From: Sorangium cellulosum
Lineage (GTDB): Bacteria; Myxococcota_A; Polyangia; Polyangiales; Polyangiaceae
Direction: 5' to 3'
Assembly: GCF_002950945.1 (NCBI RefSeq)
Contig: NZ_CP012673.1
Location: 1,488,001-1,552,000, forward strand
DNA: 64,000 nucleotides
Each line of letters starts with the position of its first letter. Position 1 is the stretch's first letter. Below the pieces are notes generated by a model. The model was not told where the DNA came from and did not search any database. It saw only the letters and a program-made list of their open reading frames with translations. The position numbers were made by a program, and so were the translations under genes. This document shows positions 35,925 to 45,484 of the stretch, piece after piece.

Positions 35925-38747
35925 ATGTCTTCACGCGGCGTCCTCCCCGAGTCCGTCATGCCTCCTCCCTCGGAGGTCTCGGACGCGCCGGACGAGAAGC
36001 AGCGGGCGCGCGCCCGCGTCGGGCTGACCATCAAGAACAAGTGGCGGCTCGACGCCCTGCTCGGCGTGGGCGGCATGGCCTCCGTGTACGCGGCCACCCA
36101 CCGGAACGGCTCGCGCGCCGCGCTGAAGATCCTCCACGCCGAGTTCGCGCGCGACGGCGGCATCCGCGACCGGTTCCTGCGCGAAGGGTACGTCGCGAAC
36201 CGGATCGATCACCCCGGCCGGGTCGCGATCCTCGACGACGACGTGACCGACCAGGACGAGCCGTTCCTCGTGATGGAGCTGCTCGACGGGGAGACCGTGC
36301 AGCAGCTCTGGAAGCGCAAGAGCCGGAAGCTCCCGGTCGCCGAGGCGCTCTGGATCGCCGCGGAGGTGCTCGACACGCTCGAGAGCTTCCACAACGAGGG
36401 CATCGTCCACCGCGATCTCAAGCCCGCGAACATCTTCATCACCAAGGACAACGTGGTGAAGCTGCTCGACTTCGGCGTGGCGCGGCTGCGCGACGCGCAC
36501 GGCGACAAGACCAAGGCGGGCACGGCGCTCGGGACGCCGTCGTTCATGGCGCCCGAGCAGGCGATGGGCCTGACCGAGGGCGTCGACGGGCGGGCCGATC
36601 TCTTCTCGGTCGGCGCGACGCTGTACGCCGTGCTCAGCGGGCAGCGCCTGCACCAGGGGCGCTCGGACAACGAGGCGTTCATCCTCGCCGCGACGACGCC
36701 GGCGCCGTCGCTCGCGCGCATCGCGCCCGAGCTGCCCGCCTCGGTCATCGGGCTCGTGGACAAGGCGCTCGCGTGGGATCGGCGGAGCCGCTACGACACG
36801 GCCGCGCAGATGCGGCAGGAGGTGCTGCGCATCCTCGAGGAGAGCGGCGCGTCCGGCCCGCGCCGCAGCGGGCCGCAGAGCACGCGGCGCCCGCCCCCGG
36901 ACGACTCGCCCACCGCGGTCGGTCCGCGGCCCCCGCCGGAGGAGCTGCGCGACGAGCCGGGGGACGCCGAGCCGGACGACCCCGCCGTGACGCGGCTCGT
37001 CGAGGTGTTCCGCCGCATGGAGCGGCTGCTCCCCGCGGTGCGCCACTACGGCTGGAGCCACCCGGACCCCGACAACAAGCTCCGCGCGACCTTCCAGGCG
37101 ATCGTCGAGGCGCTGCGCGCGGACGGGGGCCTCGCCTACTGGTCGCTCACGCCGTACGCGTTCGAGCACCGCCGCCGGACGGTGTGGGAGCCGTCGCACC
37201 CGCTCGATCTGGTCCCGTACAACCTCTTCGCGGCCGGCGTGCGGCGCGTCCAGCTGCTCCCGGGCATCACGGAGGACGAGCTGCGCGCGCTCTGCGAGGT
37301 CCTCTTGCTCGACCCGCTGCGCGACCTCGCGCCCGAGGACGACGTCGCGGCCGCCCTCTGGGAGCGCCGCCTCGAGCACGTGCGCTACGACGTGGTGAGC
37401 GTCTTCGCCGAGGGCGACGCGGCCGATCGCGAGCAGTTCTGGCACGAGGCCGACGACATCGAGGGCATGGCGCGGCGGGCCGCCGAGGAGAAGGCGAACC
37501 GCGCCGAGGCGGCCGCGATGGTGATCGACACCGACGCGGCCGCGCTCAAGGCGGCGCGCCGCGCCGCCAGCGCGCTCGCGCTCGACCCGGTCGCGCAGCG
37601 CGCGCTCGGCACGCAGCTCGTGCTCAGCCCGGACCGCTGGAGCGAGCGCTTCGTCGAGGTCGTGGCGGACGCCTTCCTGAACGCGAAGCGCTACCAGGAC
37701 GTCGAGCTCGTGACGGAGCCGATGGCGGCCTCCGCGCGCGACCTCATCCTCGCGCGCCGCTTCGACATGCTCTTCGCGATGCACGACGCGGTCGAGAAGG
37801 CGCTCGACGCGCTCGCGCCGCGGCAGCAGGGCGGCGCGCTCGCGACGGAGTTCGCCCGCGGCATGTTCCCGCCCGACACGATGCGCCTGCTGCTCCGCGA
37901 GGCCACGCGGGTGCTCGTGACGGGCACCCCCGGCGCCGCCGCGCAGCCCGCCCCCGTGGATCTCGACCTGCTCGCGCAGCGCCTCACGCCGATCCTGCAC
38001 AAACTCGGCGCCGAGTACCTGCCGGTCGCGATGGAGATCGTCGGGCACGTCGGCCACGAGACCCTGCGCCGCGCGCTCTTCGGCTACCTCGAGCGGACGC
38101 TCCCCGGGCACGAGGAGGGGGTCGTCGACGCGCTCATGACGCTGGATCTCGACATCGCCCGCCCGATCCTCAAGATGTTCGCGACGTCGCGGACGCAGGG
38201 CGCCCTGGACGCGCTGAAGCGGCTCAGCGGGTGCGCGAACGCGGCGCTCCGCTGCGAGGCGGTCGCCCACCTCGCGCAGAGCCACGAGCAGATCCGCGAC
38301 GAGCTCCTCTCGCTCGCCGAGGCGGCGCCGCCCGAGGTGCGCGTCGCGGCGCTCCGCACGCTGGCCCACCACCAGGTCCGCGCGGCCGGGCCGCTGCTCG
38401 TCCGGCGCGTGCAGGACAGCTCGTTCCACCAGCTCACGCTCGACGAGCGGCGGGAGTTCCTCGGCGCGCTCTACACGCTGAACCCGGCGCGCGGCGAGTC
38501 GGTCGCGGTCGAGACCCTCCAGCGGCACGGCCTGCTCGCCGACGAGGCCGTGGAGCAGACCCGCTGCCTGTCGGCGGAGCTGCTCGGCCGCGAGGCGCGC
38601 TCGCAGGAGGCGCTCGACGCCGCGCTCGCGGCCGCGAAGCGGAGGCCCTGGAACAGCCAGCCGCTGCGGGACGCGGCCGCCGCCGCCGCCGAGGCGATCG
38701 CCGCGCGCCTCGGCAGGCGGATCGCGCCGGGCGGGGAGCTCCAGTGA
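35925..38747 (+). CDS. Ser/Thr protein kinase with HEAT-like C-terminal half
   Basis: 940 residues from the ATG at 35925; a TTG at 35904 would add seven. The kinase domain (about 38-306) has GVGGMASVYAA, catalytic Lys in AALKIL, HRDLKPAN (from about 162), DFGVARL (182) and TPSFMAPEQA. A Pro-rich linker is followed by a long helical region; residues about 660-925 show HEAT-like pairs such as GALDALKRLSGCANAALRCEAVAHL and PPEVRVAALRTLAHHQVRAAGPLLV. No membrane helix is seen, so it is cytoplasmic. Its stop overlaps the next start as GTGA, making the next protein its probable partner. Confidence 0.9.
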   Translation: MSSRGVLPESVMPPPSEVSDAPDEKQRARARVGLTIKNKWRLDALLGVGGMASVYAATHRNGSRAALKILHAEFARDGGIRDRFLREGYVANRIDHPGRVAILDDDVTDQDEPFLVMELLDGETVQQLWKRKSRKLPVAEALWIAAEVLDTLESFHNEGIVHRDLKPANIFITKDNVVKLLDFGVARLRDAHGDKTKAGTALGTPSFMAPEQAMGLTEGVDGRADLFSVGATLYAVLSGQRLHQGRSDNEAFILAATTPAPSLARIAPELPASVIGLVDKALAWDRRSRYDTAAQMRQEVLRILEESGASGPRRSGPQSTRRPPPDDSPTAVGPRPPPEELRDEPGDAEPDDPAVTRLVEVFRRMERLLPAVRHYGWSHPDPDNKLRATFQAIVEALRADGGLAYWSLTPYAFEHRRRTVWEPSHPLDLVPYNLFAAGVRRVQLLPGITEDELRALCEVLLLDPLRDLAPEDDVAAALWERRLEHVRYDVVSVFAEGDAADREQFWHEADDIEGMARRAAEEKANRAEAAAMVIDTDAAALKAARRAASALALDPVAQRALGTQLVLSPDRWSERFVEVVADAFLNAKRYQDVELVTEPMAASARDLILARRFDMLFAMHDAVEKALDALAPRQQGGALATEFARGMFPPDTMRLLLREATRVLVTGTPGAAAQPAPVDLDLLAQRLTPILHKLGAEYLPVAMEIVGHVGHETLRRALFGYLERTLPGHEEGVVDALMTLDLDIARPILKMFATSRTQGALDALKRLSGCANAALRCEAVAHLAQSHEQIRDELLSLAEAAPPEVRVAALRTLAHHQVRAAGPLLVRRVQDSSFHQLTLDERREFLGALYTLNPARGESVAVETLQRHGLLADEAVEQTRCLSAELLGREARSQEALDAALAAAKRRPWNSQPLRDAAAAAAEAIAARLGRRIAPGGELQ

Positions 38748-41700
38748 CGGCCCCTCAGGTCGACGTCATCAGCCAGAACCTGTCGGAGAACGTCCGGCGC
38801 GAGCAGGCGCGCGATCTCGCCGCCAGCGTGGTGCAGGCGCTGTTCCGGCTGGTGAAGCTCTCGACGCTGCACTCGATCGACAACCAAGCGATGGTGCGCC
38901 AGGTCGAGGAGACGGTCGCGCTGGTCCAGGACTTCGGCCAGCGCTCCGGGCACAACGTCTCCATCCTGTTCGCCCGCGGCTCGGTGTTCGTGTCCGGGCA
39001 GCTCCTCAAGGCGAACCGCGCGGTCTACGAGGGCGCGCTCGAGCTCGGCGAGCTCCTCGGCCGCTGCGGCTACTCCGAGATCGGCGTGGCCAAGGACGTC
39101 CGCGCGAGCGACCTCTACGCGCTCGCCTCCGCGGTCGCCGAGGCCCTCCGGAGCAACAAGCCGGCGCTCGCGGACCGCCCGGCGCCGCGCGTCCGCCTGC
39201 GCGCGGTGGACGAGGGCGTGCTCCACCGCGAGGTCGCGGTCGATCGCGAGGGCGACGAGACCTCGGCGATCGTGCGGACCTACGCGACGGCGATCGTGAT
39301 CATCCGCCGGTTCTACGAGGACCTTCGGCGGGGCCGCTACACCCTGCGGCAGGGCGTCAAGCGCATCACCCAGCGCCTCGTCGACCTCTCCGCGAACGAG
39401 ACGCCGGCCTTCCTGGGCGTCACCGCGCTGCGCAACCAGAACCACGACGACGCCGGGCGCGCGGTGAACACCGCGATCCTGAGCCTCGCGATGGCCCGGC
39501 AGATCACGGGCGACGTGGTCCTCCTCCAGCGGCTCTCGATGGCGGCGCTGCTCTTCGACATCGCGCGGCCGCGGCTCACCGGGGTCGCGAAGAGCGGCGC
39601 GGGCGGGCTCGTCCCGCAGCTGAGCGAGCAGCAGGACGCGGACGTGCCGGCGGGCACGGCGGTCGTGCTGACCGCGCTCGGCCTCGTCAACGAGCCGAGC
39701 GTGATGCGCACCGTGGTCGCCTACGAGGCGCACTGGGTGCGCCGCCAGCCGGCGCTCGGCCCCGTCTACCGCGGGCTCCGCCAGCCGACGCTCCAGGCGC
39801 GGATCCTCGCGACCGCGCGCGCCTTCAACGATCTGCTCACGGCCGCGCCGGGCGAGGCGCCGCTCTCCGCCGACGAGGCGATCGCCAAGCTCGAGCAGGA
39901 GGCGACCGATCCGGCGGACCGCACGGTGCTGCGGCTCCTGGTCGGCGCGCTCGGCATCTTCCCCACGGGCACGCTCGTCGAGCTCTCGACCGGGGAGGTC
40001 GCGCTCGTCGTGCAGACGCCGGCGCACCCGGCCCTCTACTCGCAGCCGCGGGTGCGGCTCGTGCTCGACGCGTCGGGCGGTCCTCTCGCCGCGCGCGCGC
40101 TCGAGGTCGACCTCGCCGAGCGGCCCCGCGCGGGCGAGACGAGGCGGCACATCCGGCGCATCGTCGCGACGAGCGACGACCCCGCCGCCGCCTCGATGCG
40201 GGCGCACGCGGCGGTCCAAGAGCCGCTGCAGGTGTCGCTCCGCGCGCCGGGCGTCCCTTCGATAGAGTCGCCTCCGCTGCGCTCGTCGCCGGCGTCGCCG
40301 CTCAACCACCTGCGCATGCCGCCGCCGCAGCAGATCACGCGGCCCTCGTCGCCGACGCTGCCGACGACCACCTCCCCGGCGAGCCGGAGGGCGCAGCCGC
40401 GGCCGGGCGACGCCGGCCGCGGCCCGATCGCGCCGCCGGACGCCGCGCCGCCCTCGGCGCGGCCGGAGGACGGCGGCGACGAGGCCGTGATGCTCGCGGA
40501 TCTCCCGCCCGCGCCGTCGGGGAAGCGCTCGCCCACCTTGCGGCCCGGGCGCACCACCGCGCGCTGGCCGGACCTACAGCAGCAGGAACCCTCCGCGGCG
40601 GCGGAGCCGCGCGCGCCGCCGCCGGGCGCTCACCGAGAGGAGTCGTGGTCGGTGCAGACAGACAGCGAGCCGGACGAGGTCCCCGAGAGCGCGCGGCCCG
40701 AGGCGCAGCGCGCCCGCGGGTGGGGGGCAGAGCCGCAGCGGGGCGAGCGCAGCCCGCTCTCCGACATGCCGGCGTCGGCCATGGCCGGGCCGATCGCGGT
40801 GCTGGCGCTGCCGGGTGATCCGCCGACCGCGGAGGGCACCCTCGCGCGCACGCCGCTCGTCCACCTGCTCGTGTACATGCTCGATCGACGCCTCACCGGC
40901 ACGACGTGCTTCGTCGACCCCGAGGGCGTCCGCCACGGGATCTTCTTCAGCGACGGCGTGCCGGCGAAGATCTGGACCGGAACGATCATCGCCCCGCTCG
41001 ACCGGGTGATCCTGGAGCTCGGCCTGCTCGACGAGGCGACGCTCCGGGAGACGCTGAGGGACATCACCCGGCGGCGGGTGCTGCACGGCCGGCTGCTCGT
41101 CTCGCGGGGGCTGCTCGACCGGGAGACCGTCTTCGGCGTGCTGCGCCAGCAGCTCGTGCGCAAGCTGGTCGCGCTCTACGATCTCGCGCCGGAGACGCGT
41201 TACGCCTACTACGACGGCCAGAACCTGCTCGCGTCCTACGGCGGGCCGGAGCTCATCGGGTGCGAGCCGCTCGCGGTGATCATGGCGGGCGTCCGGCTCC
41301 ACGCCGACGATCCGTTGATCGACGCGACCCTCGACCGGATCCATCAGCGGCAGATCGGCCTGCACGTCGAGGCCGAGATGAAGCGGTTCCAGCTCCACCG
41401 CGACGAGGCGGCGGTCGTGGACCTCCTGCGCACGCGGCGCATGACGCTGGCCGAGCTCCTCGGCGCGGGCGTGGCGCAGGAGCGCGTCGTGCGGCTCACG
41501 ATCTACACGCTCGCGATCACGCGGCACCTCGATCTCGGCGTGCCGGGCCGAGGTCCGGTGGGCGTCGGCCGCGATCGCGCGCCGAGTGTGCTCCCGGCCG
41601 ACGCGGGGCAGCCGCCGCAGCGCGAGGCGCCCGGCGCGGCGGCGCGCTCGCCGCGCCCGACCTCGGGCTCCACGATGCCGGGCCCACGGGCGGCGCGCGG

Positions 41701-43135
41701 CGAGGCAGAGGGCCGCGCGTCGCCGTCGGAGCTGCCCCCGCCGTCGCGCGCGGCGCGACCCGCGGCGCCGGCGGCACCGGCGCCGGCGGCACCGGCGCCG
41801 GCCGCGCTGCGGGGCGGCGGCGCGGGGCCGGTCGGGGAGCGCGAGCGCGGCGCGGCGCCGCAGGTCGACGCGGGCGCCACGGGCAGGCCGCCGCGTGGAG
41901 AGCGCGAGGCCGCGCCGCCGCGGCAGGCCGACGACGCCGCGGTGCCGCCCAGCAGGCGGCATGGATCGGCGTTCGCCGAGCCGACCGCGCCGCTCCGGCC
42001 GTCGGCGCCCGCTGCGCCGGAGGCGCGCGGCGCGGCCATCTCGTTCGAGCCGCGCGCGCCCGAGCCGCGCGCGCCCGGCGGCGACCTGGGCGGCGCGCCC
42101 CGCGGCGCGGAGCCGAAGGCGACGAGGCCGGCCTCTCCGCCGATCGCTCCCGGCGCCCGCCCGCATTCCCCGCAAGCTCCCACGGTCAAGATGTCGGCCG
42201 TCGGCTCCGAGGGCAGGCCTGCGAGAGGGGGAGGGCGCGCCGAGGCCGCGCCGCCGCCGGCGCCCGTGCGCGCCGCGGAGCCTGCCAAGGCGCCGGCACC
42301 CGCTGCGCCCGCGCCGGAGCCCCCGCCAGCGCGCGCCGCGGCCGGCGCCGCGCCGAGCGCCGAGATCACCGCGCGCCGCGCCGAGATCGAGGCGCGCGCC
42401 GCGTCGGTCGACGGCGAGAGCTTCTTCGAGATGCTCGGGGTCGCGGAGGACGCTCCGCCGGAGCGCGTGCAGAGCGCCTACTTCGCGCTCGCCAAGCAGT
42501 GGCACCCCGATCGGACGCCGCCGGAGCTCCAGGACGTCAAGCCGCTGGTCGCGCGCGTGTTCGCCCGGATCAGCGAGGCCTACCAGACGCTGAGCGACCC
42601 GAAGCGGCGCGCCGAGTACCAGCAGAAGGCGCCGAAGGAGGGCGCGGGCCCCGCCGAGGACGAGGAGAAGATCGCCCGGGTCGTCGATGCCGCGCTCGAG
42701 TTCCAGAAGGCCGAGATCCTGCTCAAGAAGAACGACCTCGTGGGCGCCGAGGTCCGCGCGCGGCGGGCGCTGAACGCCGACCCGGATCAGCCCGAGTACA
42801 TGACGCTGCTCGTCTGGATCCAGGCGCTGCGGCGCGGCGAGCCGCCCGCGCTCGCGGAGGGGGCCACGAGCGCGCACTACGACGATCTGATCCAGACGCT
42901 GGACGTCGTCCTGCGGAAGGAGCCCCGCTACGAGCGGGCGCTCTTCTACCGCGGCATGCTCCTGAAGCGCTCGGGGCGGATCGAGAAGGCGATCCGCGAT
43001 TTCCGCCTGGCCGCCGAGATCAACCCGAAGAACCTCGACGCGATCCGCGAGGTCCGGGTGCAGGAGATGCGCAACCGGACCAACAACGATCCGACCCCTG
43101 CGGGCGGCCTCCTCGGCAAGTTCTTCAAGCGCTGA
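38744..43135 (+). CDS. Degenerate HD-GYP / DUF4388 / J-domain / TPR fusion protein
   Basis: 1463 residues from a GTG at 38744 inside the kinase stop. Residues about 179-366 look like an HD-GYP-type all-helical domain (NHDDAGRAVNTAILSLAMA, LLFDIARPRL, VVAYEAHWV), but the HD pair and GYP are not intact. Residues about 695-933 match DUF4388/PATAN (EGTLARTPLVHLLVYML, GIFFSDGVPAKIW). A 270-residue Pro/Ala linker leads to a J-domain (about 1223-1295) with FFEMLGVAEDAPPERVQSAY and the HPD motif in KQWHPDR. TPRs follow (about 1316-1440), ending LGKFFKR. It could couple a kinase signal to DnaK recruitment; this is inference. Confidence 0.85.
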   Translation: MTAPQVDVISQNLSENVRREQARDLAASVVQALFRLVKLSTLHSIDNQAMVRQVEETVALVQDFGQRSGHNVSILFARGSVFVSGQLLKANRAVYEGALELGELLGRCGYSEIGVAKDVRASDLYALASAVAEALRSNKPALADRPAPRVRLRAVDEGVLHREVAVDREGDETSAIVRTYATAIVIIRRFYEDLRRGRYTLRQGVKRITQRLVDLSANETPAFLGVTALRNQNHDDAGRAVNTAILSLAMARQITGDVVLLQRLSMAALLFDIARPRLTGVAKSGAGGLVPQLSEQQDADVPAGTAVVLTALGLVNEPSVMRTVVAYEAHWVRRQPALGPVYRGLRQPTLQARILATARAFNDLLTAAPGEAPLSADEAIAKLEQEATDPADRTVLRLLVGALGIFPTGTLVELSTGEVALVVQTPAHPALYSQPRVRLVLDASGGPLAARALEVDLAERPRAGETRRHIRRIVATSDDPAAASMRAHAAVQEPLQVSLRAPGVPSIESPPLRSSPASPLNHLRMPPPQQITRPSSPTLPTTTSPASRRAQPRPGDAGRGPIAPPDAAPPSARPEDGGDEAVMLADLPPAPSGKRSPTLRPGRTTARWPDLQQQEPSAAAEPRAPPPGAHREESWSVQTDSEPDEVPESARPEAQRARGWGAEPQRGERSPLSDMPASAMAGPIAVLALPGDPPTAEGTLARTPLVHLLVYMLDRRLTGTTCFVDPEGVRHGIFFSDGVPAKIWTGTIIAPLDRVILELGLLDEATLRETLRDITRRRVLHGRLLVSRGLLDRETVFGVLRQQLVRKLVALYDLAPETRYAYYDGQNLLASYGGPELIGCEPLAVIMAGVRLHADDPLIDATLDRIHQRQIGLHVEAEMKRFQLHRDEAAVVDLLRTRRMTLAELLGAGVAQERVVRLTIYTLAITRHLDLGVPGRGPVGVGRDRAPSVLPADAGQPPQREAPGAAARSPRPTSGSTMPGPRAARGEAEGRASPSELPPPSRAARPAAPAAPAPAAPAPAALRGGGAGPVGERERGAAPQVDAGATGRPPRGEREAAPPRQADDAAVPPSRRHGSAFAEPTAPLRPSAPAAPEARGAAISFEPRAPEPRAPGGDLGGAPRGAEPKATRPASPPIAPGARPHSPQAPTVKMSAVGSEGRPARGGGRAEAAPPPAPVRAAEPAKAPAPAAPAPEPPPARAAAGAAPSAEITARRAEIEARAASVDGESFFEMLGVAEDAPPERVQSAYFALAKQWHPDRTPPELQDVKPLVARVFARISEAYQTLSDPKRRAEYQQKAPKEGAGPAEDEEKIARVVDAALEFQKAEILLKKNDLVGAEVRARRALNADPDQPEYMTLLVWIQALRRGEPPALAEGATSAHYDDLIQTLDVVLRKEPRYERALFYRGMLLKRSGRIEKAIRDFRLAAEINPKNLDAIREVRVQEMRNRTNNDPTPAGGLLGKFFKR

Positions 43136-43207
43136 GCGCGCCAGCGCGGGGGGACGCCGCGCGCCAGCGCCGGGGGGCGTTGCGCGGGGCGCCGCGTCGG
43201 GCGGCGG

Positions 43208-45103
43208 TCAGCGCGCCGCCGCGGGCACCGCGCCGAGCGATCGCAGCGCGCGGCAGACAGTCTCTTCGTGGCAGGGCCCCACGCGGCCGGCGTGCGCCGG
43301 CCAGGGCACCTCGCGCACGTGGTGCAGGTCGCGCACGTCGGGGCCACGCCAGGGGCCGAGCGCGCGGTCGACGCGGGCCTCGCGCTCGTTCGTCGCCGGC
43401 AGCGAGAGCTGCACCTGCGGCACGATGCCGATCTTCTGCACCGGCGCGCCGTCGGGGAGCGCGTAGAGCAGCGTCGTGAGCCGCAGGACGCCCACGTGGG
43501 CGTCGTCGTCGAGGTACTCCTGCGCGCACCCCTTGCCGTACGTGCGATCGCCGATGACCACGCCGCGCCGGTAGCTGCCGATCGCCCCGGCGATCATCTC
43601 CGCCGCGCTCGCGGAGTCGCCGTCGACGAGCACCGCGAGCGGCCCGCTCCACCCGCGCCCCGGCGGGACGTCGGGCGAGCGCTCCACCTCGACCCCGCCG
43701 TCGCGGCGCCGCATCGGGAACAGCGGCACGCCCGGGAGGAACAGCCCGAGCGCGGCGATCGCCCCGTCGGTCGAGCCGCCGCCGTTCGCGCGCACGTCCA
43801 GCATCACGCCCCGCAGGTCCTCGTGCGCGCGCGCCCGGAGCAGCGCCGCCGCGACGCGATCCCCGAGATCGTCCGGCACGTCGGGGATCGTGATCACCGC
43901 GACCTTGCCGTCCGCGTAGCGCACCAGATCGAGCGGGAGCTCCGGAGGCGCCGCGTCCTCGGGCGGCTGCGCCCCGCTCGCGGGGGGAGCGGGCGCGACC
44001 GTCACCTCCAGCGGCGCCGGGGCCCCCCGCCGCAGGAGCACCACCCGCGCCGTCGTGCCGGGGCGGACGTCGGTCAGCACGGCGAGCTGCTCGGCCTGCT
44101 CGACGCTCATGCCGGAGATGGGCAGATCCTGGATCCGGAGCACCACGTCGCCGTCCGCGAGGGGCGGGAGCGCGCCGCGATCGATGCGCACCCCGATCGC
44201 CGTGCGTGTCATCTCCTGCCAGAGCCGGGCCGGCGGGTGCGCCTCGAGGTCGAGATCGTAGATGGAGACCTCCTCCTCGAGCGGCGCCCAGGCGCCGTGC
44301 GCGTCCAGCTGGGGCACGTAGGCGCGCACGGCGGCCGCGATCACCGCGCGCGCCCAGCCCTCGGCGCTCATCGAGGGCGCCGTGCGCTCCCGGACGGCGT
44401 CGGCGTAGCGGGCGAGCGGATCGCCGAAGCGTGTACGCAGCGCGCCGACCTCCCGGCCGAGCTCGCGCGCGAGGTCCCGGGCGCTCCGCGTCACCTCGCC
44501 GTCCTCGAACGGCGCCGAGGACATGAGCTCCCAGGTGTCGGCGAGCGTCGCGGGCGGGCTGGCCAGGCCCCGCCGGTAGCCCTCGTCGAAGAGCCCGTCG
44601 AGCTCGCGCGACCACCGCTCGAGCTCCTCGCCGACGCGCAGGGCCGCCGGGCACGGCCCGCTCCCCACCGGCGCGTGCATCTCGGCCAGCAGCGCGGCCG
44701 CCTCGCGGCGCAGCGACGCGCCCACCGGCGCGTCCGGCGCGACCGACCACAGCCCGTGCGGATCCAGCCAGTCCGAGGTCGCTTCGGCAAACTTTGCGGG
44801 GTCGATGCGGAGCGGCGGGGCGGCCAGGGTGGTGCGCGCCTGCGCGACGATGGCCCGCGCCTGCTCGCACCCGAGCGCGGTCGGCGCCCCGGTCGGCAAC
44901 GCGATGCCGCGGTCGAGCGCGTTCGGGTCGCAGCCGATGCCGTCGATCTCCTCGTCGTCCGGCGCGAGCAGGTGGAGCAGGGGCCGCGCGATCCCGCGCT
45001 GCGCCTCGAGGAGCGGGCCGTTCACCATCCCGCGCGAGAGCAAGGCGAGCGTCGCCGCACCTAGGGCGATGTACGCGGGCGGACTCGCGGCGCGCCTCTT
45101 CAC
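43208..45103 (-). CDS. S41-family C-terminal processing protease
   Basis: 631 residues. N-terminal membrane/signal segment (PPAYIALGAATLALLSRG). A PDZ-like region near 300-350 (GVRIDRGALPPLADGDVVLRIQDLPI) precedes the S41 fold: MLDVRANGGGSTDGAI, then VLVDGDSASAAEMIAGAI with the nucleophilic Ser (about 499) and DRTYGKGCAQ with the general-base Lys (about 523). The family cleaves proteins at the periplasmic side of the envelope. The PDZ-S41 order is normal, but the N-terminal 280 residues are unusually long. A lone gene; its start lies 381 bp from the divergent sigma gene. Confidence 0.9.
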   Translation of the reverse strand: MKRRAASPPAYIALGAATLALLSRGMVNGPLLEAQRGIARPLLHLLAPDDEEIDGIGCDPNALDRGIALPTGAPTALGCEQARAIVAQARTTLAAPPLRIDPAKFAEATSDWLDPHGLWSVAPDAPVGASLRREAAALLAEMHAPVGSGPCPAALRVGEELERWSRELDGLFDEGYRRGLASPPATLADTWELMSSAPFEDGEVTRSARDLARELGREVGALRTRFGDPLARYADAVRERTAPSMSAEGWARAVIAAAVRAYVPQLDAHGAWAPLEEEVSIYDLDLEAHPPARLWQEMTRTAIGVRIDRGALPPLADGDVVLRIQDLPISGMSVEQAEQLAVLTDVRPGTTARVVLLRRGAPAPLEVTVAPAPPASGAQPPEDAAPPELPLDLVRYADGKVAVITIPDVPDDLGDRVAAALLRARAHEDLRGVMLDVRANGGGSTDGAIAALGLFLPGVPLFPMRRRDGGVEVERSPDVPPGRGWSGPLAVLVDGDSASAAEMIAGAIGSYRRGVVIGDRTYGKGCAQEYLDDDAHVGVLRLTTLLYALPDGAPVQKIGIVPQVQLSLPATNEREARVDRALGPWRGPDVRDLHHVREVPWPAHAGRVGPCHEETVCRALRSLGAVPAAAR

Positions 45104-45484
45104 TGCTCTCCGGATATCACGACGCGGGTCACGCGTGCAGGGGCGACCACGTCGAAGGCGCGATCCGCGCGGAGGTCGCGTGCGGGCCGCGCGGGCCGCG
45201 CCCGCGGCGTTCTTCCCGGTTGTCCCGTCCGCGCCCGTGCCGCGCGGGACAGGGGCGTCGTGGACCTGTGCTCAGCGCCGCGCATGGTGGCTCTCCCGCT
45301 TTCCCGCAAAGCTTTCGCGTCCCGCCCTGGATCCGAACACGTTGCGCATTCCAGCGCAAAAAAAGGCGCTTTCTTAAGGTTTATCCCGGCATCACCCCTG
45401 CATCTGCCCTGGTGCCGGCCACCGGCTCGCCTGGGCAGACCAACCCGGCCCTCCTGATCCGCACGTGGCCGAAGCGGAGAGACC
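45104..45484. promoter_or_regulatory. Divergent region with alternative hairpins upstream of the sigma gene
   Basis: This 381-bp gap has no gene. Its right part is distinctly A+T-rich and contains TTGCGC-ATTCCA-GCGCAA (45342-45359) and, sharing its right arm, AGCGC (45353-45357) with GCGCT (45366-45370) across an A-tract, then TTCTT. The two stems cannot form together. They could be a switch in the sigma leader, or an operator near a promoter; TTAAGGTTTAT just downstream could supply a -10. Confidence 0.45.
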
